DNA of 56,945 bases from RGIG8597 sp045133795. GTDB lineage: Bacteria > Spirochaetota > GWE2-31-10. Below, in pieces: positions 43,283 to 53,152 of the stretch. Under the pieces are notes generated by a model. It ran no database searches and had not been told where the DNA came from. It was given only the letters and a program-made list of their open reading frames with translations. How positions within the stretch are numbered: the first letter of the stretch is position 1; every line of letters starts with the position of its first letter. Location: NCBI GenBank assembly GCA_045133795.1, contig JBGUUT010000021.1:1-56945 (forward strand), given 5' to 3'. A program made the translations under genes and the position numbers.

Positions 43283-45889
43283 TTATAAGTATTGTTGTAT
43301 CTCGTTTATCACTTCTTCAATTTTTTCAAAGTCGATATTTTCTATTGCCGCAAACAGTTCGTCCAATTTTTCTTGAACATTGTCTTTAATCGGGAGCTGA
43401 TGTTTTGACAAAATGTCAGCTTTTTCTTCGATAATGGGCAAATCACAAGTTTGGCAAGAATCCTGTATTTCATTCAGAATCGAAATAAAATCATCTTTGC
43501 TGAGACTTGCTTTCTCGGAGTCGCTTTCTTTTTTTTCTACAATCGGTTTTAAAATATTTTTATAAGATTTGTACAAAATTAATAGGTGATTGGTGTTTTC
43601 TTCAATGAAATTAACGTCGTTTTCTTTTGCTGCTTTTTCTAATTTCTCGGCTAAAAGAGAAAGTTTTTTTGCACCGATAATTCTTGCCGAACTTTTTAAC
43701 GCATGAACTGAAATTGTATATGATTTAAATTCCTTTTGTTTGTAGAACGCTTCTATTTCTGTCACATTTTTTTCGATTGTATTGTAGAAAGTTTTTACTA
43801 TCTTTGAATAAGTCTCGTAACTTCCGATGTTTTTAACAGCTTCATCCAAGTCTAAGTCTTCATCGCTTGGAAGTTCTAAATCCTTCGGAAGCTCAATTTG
43901 ATTTGCCGGAGATGACTTTTTTTCATCCGCATTGTTTACTTCCGTAATTAAATCTTTTGCAAGCCATTTCTTTAAGATAAATGTGAAATCTTTCCCTTGA
44001 ACCGGTTTCGCCAAAAAGTCATCAAATCCTTTTTCCATAAACATTTCTTTTGCACTGTTCATTGCGTTTGCACTTAATGCTATTACAATTTGTTTTTGCC
44101 GAACATTCAATTCCTTTTCTTTTTCTCTGATTTTTTCAAGAGTTTCGATACCGTCCATTTCCGGCATCATATGATCCATAAAAACAATATCGAATTTATT
44201 TGGATTCTCGGCAAAAAGTAAATTCAGACTTTCTTTTCCGCTGTTGCAAGTTTCTACATTTACTTTAAATCTTGATAAAAGCCCCGTTGCAACCTGCAAA
44301 TTTACGGCGTTATCATCAACAACCAAAATATTGGCATTAGGTGCGTAAAATGAAATTTGCTCCGTTGTATCACCGAACAGAGACGAAAAGTCTTTTGAAT
44401 TAAAAACAGAGGCGATAGAAATATCCATTAAAGAATTATTATCACGGCAGCGTTCGGCGTTCTCAAAGATTTTCTCATAGCGGTCAAAAATGCTTTCTTC
44501 GTTTTGTTTCTGCTGCGGAATAAAAAGTGTGAAAACAGAACCGTTTCCGTATTCACTTTCAACCGTAATCTTGCCGCCCATTTGCTCTACCAGCTGTTTG
44601 GAAATCGTAAGTCCCAGCCCGGTTCCTTCTTTATTTCTTGTCGCTTCAGAATTTACCTGCTGAAACGCATTGAACAGACGATTTAAATCTTCTTTTTTAA
44701 TTCCTAAGCCGCTGTCTATTACAGAAATTTTTATTCCGACAAAATCTTTTTGCAAATTGTCGTGCAATTCTTGATTTTCCCAAAAATCCACTTGCAGAAT
44801 AATAAAACCTTTTTCCGTAAATTTTGCTGCATTTCCGGCAATGTTCAAAATAATCTGTCTTAGTCGAACATCATCACCGAAAAGATTGTTCGGCAAATTC
44901 GGATTTACACGCAAAATCATTTTAATCGGTTTGGAGCCGATTCGAACTAAAATCAGATTGGAAATATCACAAAGAAGTTTCATCAGATTATAATTTACCG
45001 GGACTATTTCCATTTTACCTGATTCGATTTTTGAAAAATCTAAAATGTCATTTATGATTGCAAGAAGGCTTTTTCCCGAATCGTAAATTTGTCTGATGTA
45101 GTTTTTTTGCTGAGGCGGACATTCATATTCCAAAGCCAATTCCGACATTCCGATTATTGCGTTCATCGGTGTACGAATTTCGTGACTCATATTTGCCAAA
45201 AAAGATGATTTTAATTTGTTTTGACGCAGAGCAAGCTGTTCCATTTCTTTGATTCGTTCCGTATTTCGCATATCTTTAAGCAATTGAGCTTGGCGACTGA
45301 AACAAATTATACAAGTCATAATCACGTACAAAATAGTGTACGGAGTATAATCTTGCATTTGTTCAGCTTCGGTCAAAAAAATAAAGATTTCTAAAAAAAC
45401 AAAACCGAAGATTATTGTTAGCTGGCTGAAAATAAGATTTAGATGAAGTAAACAACCGATTAACAAAATAGATAAAAAGAAAAGCGTAAAATCACCGTAT
45501 TTATATGCAATACAAGAAACAACCGCATCGCCCATACTTGTAAGTAAAGTAATCAGACAAAAAATATGAATACCGTAATTAAATAATTTCACATTTTTTA
45601 TCGAATCTCGTTTGTAAAAAACATAAATAACAAAACTCGCAAATATTGAAATGAGAGAAATTACACTTAACATACTGTAAAGGTAATACCATTGCGATTC
45701 ATCGGTATATGCTGAAGAAGAAACAAAATCCGAGATAATAAAAAACACTTCGAATAAAAGATTGATAATTAAAAAAATTAATAATCGTCTTGAATTAATC
45801 GCAGAAGCAAGATTTATAAATCTAGATTTCTCATCTTCGTTTATAAAGCTAAATTTTTTTAATAATCCGGATTTTTCCTTATTCTCCAT
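43283..45889 (-). CDS. Hybrid sensor histidine kinase with receiver and Hpt domains
   Basis: The 868-residue protein has six N-terminal membrane helices (about 35-205) as sensor. The HisKA phospho-His lies in FLANMSHEIRTPMNAIIG (about 235). The ATPase domain has NAAKFTEKG, DSGLGIKKED and GTGLGLTISKQL. A receiver domain (ILVVDDNAVNLQ; phospho-Asp in IVFMDHMMPEMDG) covers about 520-645. An Hpt domain (VHALKSSARIIG, about 729) follows. This is a full phosphorelay in one chain. It starts three bases after a two-receiver response regulator gene, so phosphate may pass from its Hpt to that protein. Confidence 0.94.
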   Translation of the reverse strand: MENKEKSGLLKKFSFINEDEKSRFINLASAINSRRLLIFLIINLLFEVFFIISDFVSSSAYTDESQWYYLYSMLSVISLISIFASFVIYVFYKRDSIKNVKLFNYGIHIFCLITLLTSMGDAVVSCIAYKYGDFTLFFLSILLIGCLLHLNLIFSQLTIIFGFVFLEIFIFLTEAEQMQDYTPYTILYVIMTCIICFSRQAQLLKDMRNTERIKEMEQLALRQNKLKSSFLANMSHEIRTPMNAIIGMSELALEYECPPQQKNYIRQIYDSGKSLLAIINDILDFSKIESGKMEIVPVNYNLMKLLCDISNLILVRIGSKPIKMILRVNPNLPNNLFGDDVRLRQIILNIAGNAAKFTEKGFIILQVDFWENQELHDNLQKDFVGIKISVIDSGLGIKKEDLNRLFNAFQQVNSEATRNKEGTGLGLTISKQLVEQMGGKITVESEYGNGSVFTLFIPQQKQNEESIFDRYEKIFENAERCRDNNSLMDISIASVFNSKDFSSLFGDTTEQISFYAPNANILVVDDNAVNLQVATGLLSRFKVNVETCNSGKESLNLLFAENPNKFDIVFMDHMMPEMDGIETLEKIREKEKELNVRQKQIVIALSANAMNSAKEMFMEKGFDDFLAKPVQGKDFTFILKKWLAKDLITEVNNADEKKSSPANQIELPKDLELPSDEDLDLDEAVKNIGSYETYSKIVKTFYNTIEKNVTEIEAFYKQKEFKSYTISVHALKSSARIIGAKKLSLLAEKLEKAAKENDVNFIEENTNHLLILYKSYKNILKPIVEKKESDSEKASLSKDDFISILNEIQDSCQTCDLPIIEEKADILSKHQLPIKDNVQEKLDELFAAIENIDFEKIEEVINEIQQYL

Positions 45890-45892
45890 AAT

Positions 45893-46672
45893 TTATTTAT
45901 CAAAAAAATTTTTAATTTTTTCTAAAATCATTTCTTGCGACGTTGATTTTAAAATATATCCTTCCGGCATTAATTCTACAGCAGTTCTTACTTGCTCAGA
46001 ATCATCTACACCGGTCAAAAAGAACACCGGAATATTTTTGAATTTATCTTCCGAGCGGATGAGTTTCAATGTCTGCACTCCGTCACAAACCGGCATTTCA
46101 TAATCCAGAAGAATTAAATCCGGAATTTCTTTGCCCAAAACCGAAATTGCTGCAGTTCCGGATTTTGCTACGGTAACACGGTAATCATCTTTTAGATAGT
46201 TCATTACCGTTCTCAAAGTAACTATATCATCATCAACCACAAGAATATGTTTTCTCATATTCATTTCTGCCAATTCTTCCGCTTCTTTTCTTTCCTTCTC
46301 TTTTTTTGAAAGACGACATTCAATCATGTCTACGGTAGATTCTATTTGCGGAAGCATATCTTTGATTGCAATCGGAGTTATAATATATTTTTTTATATTG
46401 CCTTGATTAAAGAAATCGTGGCATTCATTTTTTGAACCAATCAGAATAAAAGGAATTTCCTCTGCTCCGAGTAAAAGGTGTAAAGCATGTTCTGATTCGT
46501 AAGGTAAATCTTTGACATAAGCAACGGCAAGAACCGGCTTTTCTTCTTTGATAAAAGCACGAGCTTTGTTTAAGTCAAAACCCAAAAACGTCGCATCAAA
46601 AAGCGTTTTCATTTGCTCATGAATATTTATTGCTACTTTTGTAAACTCTGATAAAAATAAAATCTTGTCCAT
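45893..46672 (-). CDS. Response regulator with two receiver domains and no output domain
   Basis: In this 259-residue protein, residues 1-115 look like a degenerate receiver without the acidic pocket. Residues 130-259 form a full receiver: HILVVDDDIVTL, phospho-Asp in LILLDYEMPVCDG, and the conserved Thr and Lys in FFLTGVDD and YILKSTS. No DNA-binding or enzymatic domain is present. Partner of the hybrid kinase in the same operon. It may act through protein contacts, like CheY or a phosphate sink. Confidence 0.88.
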   Translation of the reverse strand: MDKILFLSEFTKVAINIHEQMKTLFDATFLGFDLNKARAFIKEEKPVLAVAYVKDLPYESEHALHLLLGAEEIPFILIGSKNECHDFFNQGNIKKYIITPIAIKDMLPQIESTVDMIECRLSKKEKERKEAEELAEMNMRKHILVVDDDIVTLRTVMNYLKDDYRVTVAKSGTAAISVLGKEIPDLILLDYEMPVCDGVQTLKLIRSEDKFKNIPVFFLTGVDDSEQVRTAVELMPEGYILKSTSQEMILEKIKNFFDK

Positions 46673-46716
46673 AAAATATATGTATCACAAATGCTAATGC
46701 ATTACTATAGATTTTT

Positions 46717-46766
46717 AAAAAAACAGAACTGTCTGAAAAATTATACAAAATATTTCAGACAGTTCT
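46717..46766 (-). terminator. Terminator of the large lipoprotein gene
   Basis: A perfect 14-bp stem AGAACTGTCTGAAA/TTTCAGACAGTTCT is followed on the minus strand by GTTTTTTT. Confidence 0.87.
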
Positions 46767-46794
46767 TTATTTATAAATAAGTCAAAAAATCGAT

Positions 46795-49365
46795 TTATTT
46801 AAAAGGATGTTCGATTTTGTATTCAATCCCTTTGTCTGTAAAGGCAAATTCTGAATTAAATAAAGTTACGGCTTTCCATTTTGTTTCCATTTTTTTATTA
46901 ATTACAGGAATCTTAACACCGATTACCGGTGTTACACTTATGTTAGTTCCCACAGACATTTTTTCCCACAGATGAATATCTGTATTTTTAAAACTTAATG
47001 TTTCCCCTCGCTTCCATAAATCTTCTTTCAATTCTTTATCTTTGTCATCGCCTTCTGAATATAAAGCATAACCACGATTAAATCCTAAGGTAACCGGAAG
47101 TAGTATTCCTGCATAGGCATATTTTGGTCCTATTGCAATTTTAGGAGCAGCAGTTATGGAAGGTTTTAATACAAGCTGTCCGCCTAAGCATTCCATATTT
47201 TCCTCCGGAGTGGCAGCCGGACCGGCATAATATATGGTATGATTGATTTTGTGTGTAGAAAAATCTGCATTAAAATAAGGAATAGGAATAACATGAAATT
47301 TCCAGTTAACACCGTAAGTAGCGTTTAAATCAACTCCGCCGCCGTACATACCGGTAAAACCCATTGCAAAATTTATCGGTGTGCTGATTGCTGCTTCAAG
47401 AGCAATACCTGCAGTTACACCTACACCTATAGTAATCGGTACCGGTCCGATAAAGAAAACAGTTTCCTTCTCTACAATTTTTTCGTTAAGCAAATCTATT
47501 TCTTTTTCAATGTTCTTAAAATTTGCTCCCATGCTAATGTAAAATGCACTTGCCAAGCCACTGTCAAGACATCCCCATCTTGAATCGAACTTTCCGGTAA
47601 TTCCTAATTTTAAATCAAAATTAAGCTCATCTGTGTTGACTGTTATTGAACTGTCTTTATCACTTTCTTTTTTTTCTTCCTTACTAGGATTAGTGCCGCA
47701 GTTTTTGATAGTAACTTTCTTTAAAGAAATCGAGTAAAAGTCTTTAAATTCTTTATCAATAGCTTTTTTCTTATCTAAATAGTCTGCGTATGTTTTTTCT
47801 CCGGCTCTGGAATAAGCTCTTGAAGTATCGTTTGCAGGTAGGTTTGCTGTTTGGTCTAGATTTGTCGGAATGTCATCAATTTTTAGTGACATTAACGGAT
47901 AAACCGTAGAAATTTCAGGAACAGTAACAATTGCTTTAGGTGACTCAGGATAATGATTTTCGATATAAATTCTGTTCATTGCAGCTAAGTCTAAAAATGC
48001 AACTAAGATTAAATCCTCATTAATATCTATATTATCAGGATTGTCAAGTTTCTCTTCTGCAATTTCCAGTGCTTTCTCAAAATCACTTTCTCCTGCTATC
48101 TCATTGTAAACTTCATTCGTAAAGATAGCCTTACAAAAATCAAGGAAAACAGTCTCCATATATTCAGACTCTTCTTCCGTCAATTCTATTCCTTTTTCTT
48201 CAGCAATTGTTTCTACGACATCACCGGAAAGAAGAATATATAATAATTCCTCTATGGCTTTATCAGAAGTACAAGTATCCACATCAAAACCTTCAGATAA
48301 AAGTGTTTTAGGAAGTGCTTTCAACAATTCTATCGGACCTTTATCAGAAGCAAATTGATTTTTTCTATATAGATATGTAAAGAATTCCTCCAATTCAATA
48401 TGGTTACCGATGATTTCGGAATCATCTTCTGAATTTGATTTTTTGTAGTCTTCACTGGTTTTTAATGAATAATTTCCATATGTTGTTGAATCACTATTAT
48501 GCTCTGAGTCTTCGGGAACTTCTCCGACAACGGCAAAGAATTCACCTGTGTCTTTATCGATTACATAGTCTCCGTGAGCGATTCCCAATACATCAGTTTC
48601 ACTTCTGACAGATCTTGAAACCGGTTCTATATCATCATTGTCAACGATGTAAATAAAATCCCCGTGACTGTTTGTTCCGTAAAAAATTTTATTTGTATAT
48701 TCAGAAAGAGCACGTCCTTGATTATTTGAAAAAACGTCATCTTCAAGAATTGCATACATAGTCGTATGTAAATCTGTTTGACTGGAAATAAAATTAAGAC
48801 ACATCGCATTTTCAAAGTCGTCTCTGATAGGGATGAGTTTTTTATAAGCTAAATCCGGTTTACCGTCACCGTTAATATCTTTGTTAGAATTTGCAGCTAT
48901 GGTAATACTTGATGACTTTTTTGTTTTCCCATCATTGGAATAGCTATAAAAAGTTAAATCAATTGAATTTTCAGAAACACTGTTTACGTGCAAATAACCG
49001 TATATATCATCATCTTCTTTTGCAGCAAACGTTGTAACGTTTTCTGTTTTCTCCACCTTATTTTCTATTACGGTTGCTTGAACTGTACTTCGTTCTACTT
49101 TGCTCATGTAGATTGCAATATTGGCACCTGTAACCAATTGAGCTGTTTCCGGACTTGCCGGATTGTAAACAACAGAACCTCCGATGTACGCCTGACTTGA
49201 GATTATGTCAAACTCTTTTTCTTCTGCAGAAAGTTCATCGTCATCTTCGATAACTTCGTTGTTTGTATTATTTCCGCTGTTCTTGTTATTAGGCTTTTCT
49301 TCTTCGCAATAATTACAGCTGAATAAACATAATACAACAAATAATAATGAAAATAGTTTACGCAT
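46795..49365 (-). CDS. Large surface lipoprotein of unknown function
   Basis: The 856-residue protein has a lipoprotein signal (RKLFSLLFVVLCLFSC, Cys17), then an Asn/Glu/Asp-rich linker. A loop like a calcium-binding motif (DINGDGKPDLAY) is near residue 170. Residues 330-470 are strongly acidic and helical. The last 260 residues alternate polar and hydrophobic residues with many Gly and aromatics (IGVGVTAGIALEAAI, GGGVDLNATYGVNWKF) and may form a beta-structured, membrane-associated domain. Family not recognised. Single gene with a strong terminator. Confidence 0.72.
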   Translation of the reverse strand: MRKLFSLLFVVLCLFSCNYCEEEKPNNKNSGNNTNNEVIEDDDELSAEEKEFDIISSQAYIGGSVVYNPASPETAQLVTGANIAIYMSKVERSTVQATVIENKVEKTENVTTFAAKEDDDIYGYLHVNSVSENSIDLTFYSYSNDGKTKKSSSITIAANSNKDINGDGKPDLAYKKLIPIRDDFENAMCLNFISSQTDLHTTMYAILEDDVFSNNQGRALSEYTNKIFYGTNSHGDFIYIVDNDDIEPVSRSVRSETDVLGIAHGDYVIDKDTGEFFAVVGEVPEDSEHNSDSTTYGNYSLKTSEDYKKSNSEDDSEIIGNHIELEEFFTYLYRKNQFASDKGPIELLKALPKTLLSEGFDVDTCTSDKAIEELLYILLSGDVVETIAEEKGIELTEEESEYMETVFLDFCKAIFTNEVYNEIAGESDFEKALEIAEEKLDNPDNIDINEDLILVAFLDLAAMNRIYIENHYPESPKAIVTVPEISTVYPLMSLKIDDIPTNLDQTANLPANDTSRAYSRAGEKTYADYLDKKKAIDKEFKDFYSISLKKVTIKNCGTNPSKEEKKESDKDSSITVNTDELNFDLKLGITGKFDSRWGCLDSGLASAFYISMGANFKNIEKEIDLLNEKIVEKETVFFIGPVPITIGVGVTAGIALEAAISTPINFAMGFTGMYGGGVDLNATYGVNWKFHVIPIPYFNADFSTHKINHTIYYAGPAATPEENMECLGGQLVLKPSITAAPKIAIGPKYAYAGILLPVTLGFNRGYALYSEGDDKDKELKEDLWKRGETLSFKNTDIHLWEKMSVGTNISVTPVIGVKIPVINKKMETKWKAVTLFNSEFAFTDKGIEYKIEHPFK

Positions 49366-49465
49366 TTTTTCCCTCTTTGTATAAAATTAAAATAGAAGAA
49401 TATGGTAAAAAAATGTATAGGGAAGTCAAGTCAAAATAATGATTTTGTTCTATGACAGTGTAAAT

Positions 49466-49507
49466 AAAAAAATAAGACAAGGTGAAAAACAAACCTTGTC
49501 TTATTTT
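49466..49507 (-). terminator. Terminator of the corA-like gene
   Basis: A 14-bp perfect stem AAAATAAGACAAGG/CCTTGTCTTATTTT with T-rich ends on both strands. Confidence 0.85.
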
Positions 49508-49511
49508 GTCG

Positions 49512-50426
49512 TTAATTCTTGTTTATTTTTATCAGCAGCACAACGGCTATTACCGAGAATATTACCATTACGCTTATTATTCCCCAGATTGCATTTATTG
49601 AATTCTGAAAAGGAAGCGGAACATTCATTCCGTAAAAACCTGAAATTGTGGTCAACGGTAAAGAGATTACGGTAATCATTGCTAAAATCTTCATGATTTT
49701 ATTTGTTCGGAATGTCAACAATGTATCAATCGAAGAATACAAACCTTCCAATAACTCTTGGTCATCTTCTGCCATATCCATCATTTTTCCCAGAAAATCT
49801 CCGATATTCCCCCAATAAGCATCCATATTTTTTTCTTGTTGGTCTTGCATTTTTTCAAAAGCTGCAAATATATTTTTTTGCGGTTTCAAAGTAGACTGCA
49901 AGAAAATTATATTTCTGCGTAATTCTGAAATTTGCTTGATTACATCTTCCGGTCGCTCATTACCGTAATTATCATCAATTTTTTCAATACCGTAACGAAT
50001 ATTCGACATTATCGGACGCATTTGTGATACGACGTTTTGCAAAATTGCATACAACAATTGGTCTACACTTTGCGGAGATTTTTTTATAGTCCCATTTTTC
50101 TCTTGTTTGAAATAGTTAGTAAGCCAACTCATTTCGGAAGAGTGGATTGTAATTAAATAATTCTCCCCCCAAAAAAAATAGAGTTCGTTCATTGAAAGAC
50201 GTATACTTCCTTTATTGTCTTTTTTTTCAACAGGAAAATGAGTTATTACAAATCGATAATCATCGTATTGTTCGATTTTCGGTCGACATTGTTCTATCGA
50301 AAGACAATCTTTTTTATCCAATTCATGAAAATCATAATTGTATTTATTTAAAGTATAAAAATCATCTTCCGTAACATCAACAATGTCAAACCATGTTAGT
50401 TTATCATTAGATATAACGTCTAACAT
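49512..50426 (-). CDS. corA: CorA-family magnesium/divalent cation channel
   Basis: The 304-residue protein has the large cytoplasmic N-terminal funnel domain. Two C-terminal helices follow: the first ends in the selectivity loop GFYGMNVPLP (GMN near residue 268), the second is IISVMVIFSVIAVVLLI, then the basic KINKN tail. CorA pentamers pass Mg2+ or Co2+ inward. It lies 29 bases after the pullulanase-like gene, so the two could be cotranscribed. Confidence 0.92.
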   Translation of the reverse strand: MLDVISNDKLTWFDIVDVTEDDFYTLNKYNYDFHELDKKDCLSIEQCRPKIEQYDDYRFVITHFPVEKKDNKGSIRLSMNELYFFWGENYLITIHSSEMSWLTNYFKQEKNGTIKKSPQSVDQLLYAILQNVVSQMRPIMSNIRYGIEKIDDNYGNERPEDVIKQISELRRNIIFLQSTLKPQKNIFAAFEKMQDQQEKNMDAYWGNIGDFLGKMMDMAEDDQELLEGLYSSIDTLLTFRTNKIMKILAMITVISLPLTTISGFYGMNVPLPFQNSINAIWGIISVMVIFSVIAVVLLIKINKN

Positions 50427-50455
50427 TTTTTTCTCCTCGCAACATAAAAATAAAA

Positions 50456-52669
50456 TTATTTTTTGTCTGCGTTCGAGGGAATATTAGTTTTATTTTTTAC
50501 AAAAACAGCTGCACTCAGGCGTGAAACCGTAGTTTGTGAAGAATGAAGCGGTAAAGGATTTTCCGGGAAATAATCATCTGCGAAAAGCAACATATTCCAA
50601 CCGTCTTCTTTCAAATTAACGTTTATATCGTATTGGTACGGATTTATTACTATAAAAAGCTTTTTGTCTTCGCAATCCAATGTATAACCGATAGCATTTT
50701 GATTATCTGCCAAAAATACGTCATTGCGGAATTCTATTGCATTTCTGACTTCGGTATCAAGCGATAATGAAAATACAGGGTTTTGTTTACGCAAATCAAT
50801 AAGGTTTTTGTAATAAGTAAACACGTCAAGAAACTCCATCTTGCGTTTCCATTCAACGGCGTTGATTTCGTCCGGACTGTTGTAACTGTTTTCTACGCCG
50901 TGTTTTGTTCGCATAAAATCTTGTCCCAAATGAAGAACCGGTACACCTTGACTTGTAAGTAAAATAAATGCTGCTAATTTATGTTGAGCTTTTATTGTTT
51001 CCAAAAGTTGAATGTCATCCGGACGTGTTTTATCCAATTCTGCAAATTCAGTTGTATTGCGTAATGAATAATACAATTTGTCAAATAATGTGTTGTTGTC
51101 GTGAACTTCGACATAGTTCATTGTTTCACAAGGAATTGCAGCGAACGTATTGATACTACCTAAAATTCCTTGAATTACACGTTCACGGTGAACAGCTCCG
51201 GAAGATTGAATAAATCCGTGCTCTCTTGCATCAAAAACAGCTCCTTTTATAGCGTCTCTGAAGTCATCATTGAATGCAGAGAAAGAATTACAACGCTGCA
51301 TTCCTTTGTAAGTCGGTTGAATCGGAGTCAGTCCGCCGGTCCAAGGTTCTCCGTAAATGAAAATATCCGGTTTGATAGCAGAAAGCTCTTTTACGATTTC
51401 TCGCATTGTTTCCAAATCTATTAATCCCATTAAATCAAAGCGGAAACCGTCAAAATCATAGAAATCAGTCCAAAAACATAAAGTATCGATAATAAATTTT
51501 CGAACCATCGGAGCTTCACTTCTCAATTCGTTTCCGCAACCGGAACCGTTTGAAATATATCCGTTGCCGAATCGGTAATAAAAATAAGGAACAAATGCAT
51601 TAAATGAATAAATCCCTTCTCCGTAGAAACCTTCAGCCGTATGGTTATAAACAACATCCAAAATTGCACGTAATCCGTTTTTGTGAAAAGTTGCCACCAT
51701 TTTGCGAACTTCACGAACTTTAGAATCGTCTTTCCAATTTGAAGAATAAATTCCGTCGGGGCTGTTGAAGTAACGCGGCATGTATCCCCAACCGTATTCG
51801 TTTTCATTACTTTCATCGTTATCAAAATCTTGAATCGGCATAACTTGAACGGTATTTACTCCGAGTTCTTTAATATGTGAAAGCAATGTTGAAATTTTAG
51901 TCGCTTTTTTTCCTTTTACTGCTTTTTCTTGATATGCAGTTTTGTCTTGAGTTAATGCTAAATATTTTCCGTTGTGAGTTGTACCGGAATCGTTATTGAT
52001 AGAAATATCACGCATGTGAATTTCATAAACTACAGATGAAGAAATCGGCGTTTTTGTTTCTAACGGTTCTTTTTTTCCGTAGCTTTTCTCGTTGATTATC
52101 ATTGCACGACCGGTTTTTCCGATGACACATTTTGCATATGGGTCAACAACATCTTTTTTTCCTTGAAATTCCGGATACGCACCGAAAACGTTAAAAGCGT
52201 AATATTTTCCTTTAAGATTTTCTTTTACCGTAACACTCCAAACTCCGTAGTCTCCCTCTGTCATTGAATAACTTGCAGCTTTTGTGCTGTCGACAGCGGA
52301 ATAAACATTTAATGTAATGCGTTCTGCCGTAGGGGCAAAGACTTTAAAAGTTGTAGCTCTCGGTGTATATACAGCTCCCAAATCATTACCCGGATAGCGA
52401 TATTTTACACTGTCCAAAACTCCGTGAGGAATTAATTGAAGTTCTTGCTGGCCGTTTGATAAGAAGTATGCTTTTTTAACATTTAAATCTGCAATCTTTA
52501 AAATAAGACGAGTCCCGCAAATATATTTTACGGTGTATGGAAGTTCTTTTTTACTGGAATAAAGATAAATTCCGCTGATATCTTCTGCCTCAATATTTTT
52601 TTCAAAATAAACAGAAACGGTATCAACCGAATCAATCAATGCATGAATCATTTTGTTTCGAATATCCAT
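50456..52669 (-). CDS. pulA: Type I pullulanase-like alpha-glucan debranching enzyme
   Basis: The 737-residue protein has an N-terminal carbohydrate-binding-like beta domain, a CBM48 (TTFKVFAPTAERITLNVYS, from about 105), and the GH13 barrel. Active-site segments are ILDVVYNHT, FDGFRFDLMGLI (nucleophile Asp), FIYGEPWTGG (acid Glu) and VEVHDNNT. There is no signal peptide, so it acts on glycogen or imported dextrins in the cytoplasm. The type I signature usually written YNWGYDP is here YGWGYMP. It splits alpha-1,6 links. Confidence 0.9.
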   Translation of the reverse strand: MDIRNKMIHALIDSVDTVSVYFEKNIEAEDISGIYLYSSKKELPYTVKYICGTRLILKIADLNVKKAYFLSNGQQELQLIPHGVLDSVKYRYPGNDLGAVYTPRATTFKVFAPTAERITLNVYSAVDSTKAASYSMTEGDYGVWSVTVKENLKGKYYAFNVFGAYPEFQGKKDVVDPYAKCVIGKTGRAMIINEKSYGKKEPLETKTPISSSVVYEIHMRDISINNDSGTTHNGKYLALTQDKTAYQEKAVKGKKATKISTLLSHIKELGVNTVQVMPIQDFDNDESNENEYGWGYMPRYFNSPDGIYSSNWKDDSKVREVRKMVATFHKNGLRAILDVVYNHTAEGFYGEGIYSFNAFVPYFYYRFGNGYISNGSGCGNELRSEAPMVRKFIIDTLCFWTDFYDFDGFRFDLMGLIDLETMREIVKELSAIKPDIFIYGEPWTGGLTPIQPTYKGMQRCNSFSAFNDDFRDAIKGAVFDAREHGFIQSSGAVHRERVIQGILGSINTFAAIPCETMNYVEVHDNNTLFDKLYYSLRNTTEFAELDKTRPDDIQLLETIKAQHKLAAFILLTSQGVPVLHLGQDFMRTKHGVENSYNSPDEINAVEWKRKMEFLDVFTYYKNLIDLRKQNPVFSLSLDTEVRNAIEFRNDVFLADNQNAIGYTLDCEDKKLFIVINPYQYDINVNLKEDGWNMLLFADDYFPENPLPLHSSQTTVSRLSAAVFVKNKTNIPSNADKK

Positions 52670-52744
52670 AATTTTCTCCTTTATTTAATAAAACTTGTTG
52701 CTGTAAATATTAAAATTAAATTTCAAAGTATTTAGATAAAGATA

Positions 52745-52773
52745 AACAATGTCCCGGCGAATATCCGGGACAT
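52745..52773 (-). terminator. Possible terminator of the DUF1858 gene
   Basis: A 9-bp GC-rich stem ATGTCCCGG/CCGGGACAT; the tail on the minus strand (TGTTTATC) is short of T. Confidence 0.55.
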
Positions 52774-52804
52774 TCACAAAAAACTAAATGATAAGCCGGC
52801 GAAA

Positions 52805-53008
52805 TTATTTTTCACCTACAGCTTTTTTTAAATCAGCCATAAACTGTTCTACCGGAATGCCGTGAGCTTCCAAGCCTTGTTTTACAGTTTCGTATCTAGC
52901 CATTGCACAACCGATACAGCCGATTCCGTATGCTCCGAAAACGCCCATAGCATCAGGGTAAGCTTGTATCAATTCGCGAATATTCATGTTTTCTGAAAGT
53001 TCAGCCAT
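52805..53008 (-). CDS. DUF1858-domain protein
   Basis: The 67-residue protein has the DUF1858 pattern: NIRELIQAYPDAMGVFGAYG, then the CIGCAMARYETVKQG segment with a Cys pair (CxxC). It is the small domain found alone or fused to hybrid-cluster and nitrite-reductase-like proteins; it may handle metal, sulfur or nitric oxide, but this is not proven. A single small gene with its own hairpin end. Confidence 0.9.
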   Translation of the reverse strand: MAELSENMNIRELIQAYPDAMGVFGAYGIGCIGCAMARYETVKQGLEAHGIPVEQFMADLKKAVGEK

Positions 53009-53102
53009 AATTATCTCCTTATTTTTAAGAAAAGTATCTACTATTACACTGAAAATACTTAAAAATCAATAAGTTTTATAACTTATCATTTAATGCCGGC
53101 AA

Positions 53103-53145
53103 AAATAAAAAAACTCCGAAAGTATATTGATACGTCTTCGGAGTT
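53103..53145 (-). terminator. Terminator of the chemoreceptor gene
   Basis: AACTCCGAA/TTCGGAGTT plus an inner GTAT/ATAC pairing; the minus strand ends in a run of seven T. Confidence 0.85.
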
Positions 53146-53152
53146 CTTTTAA

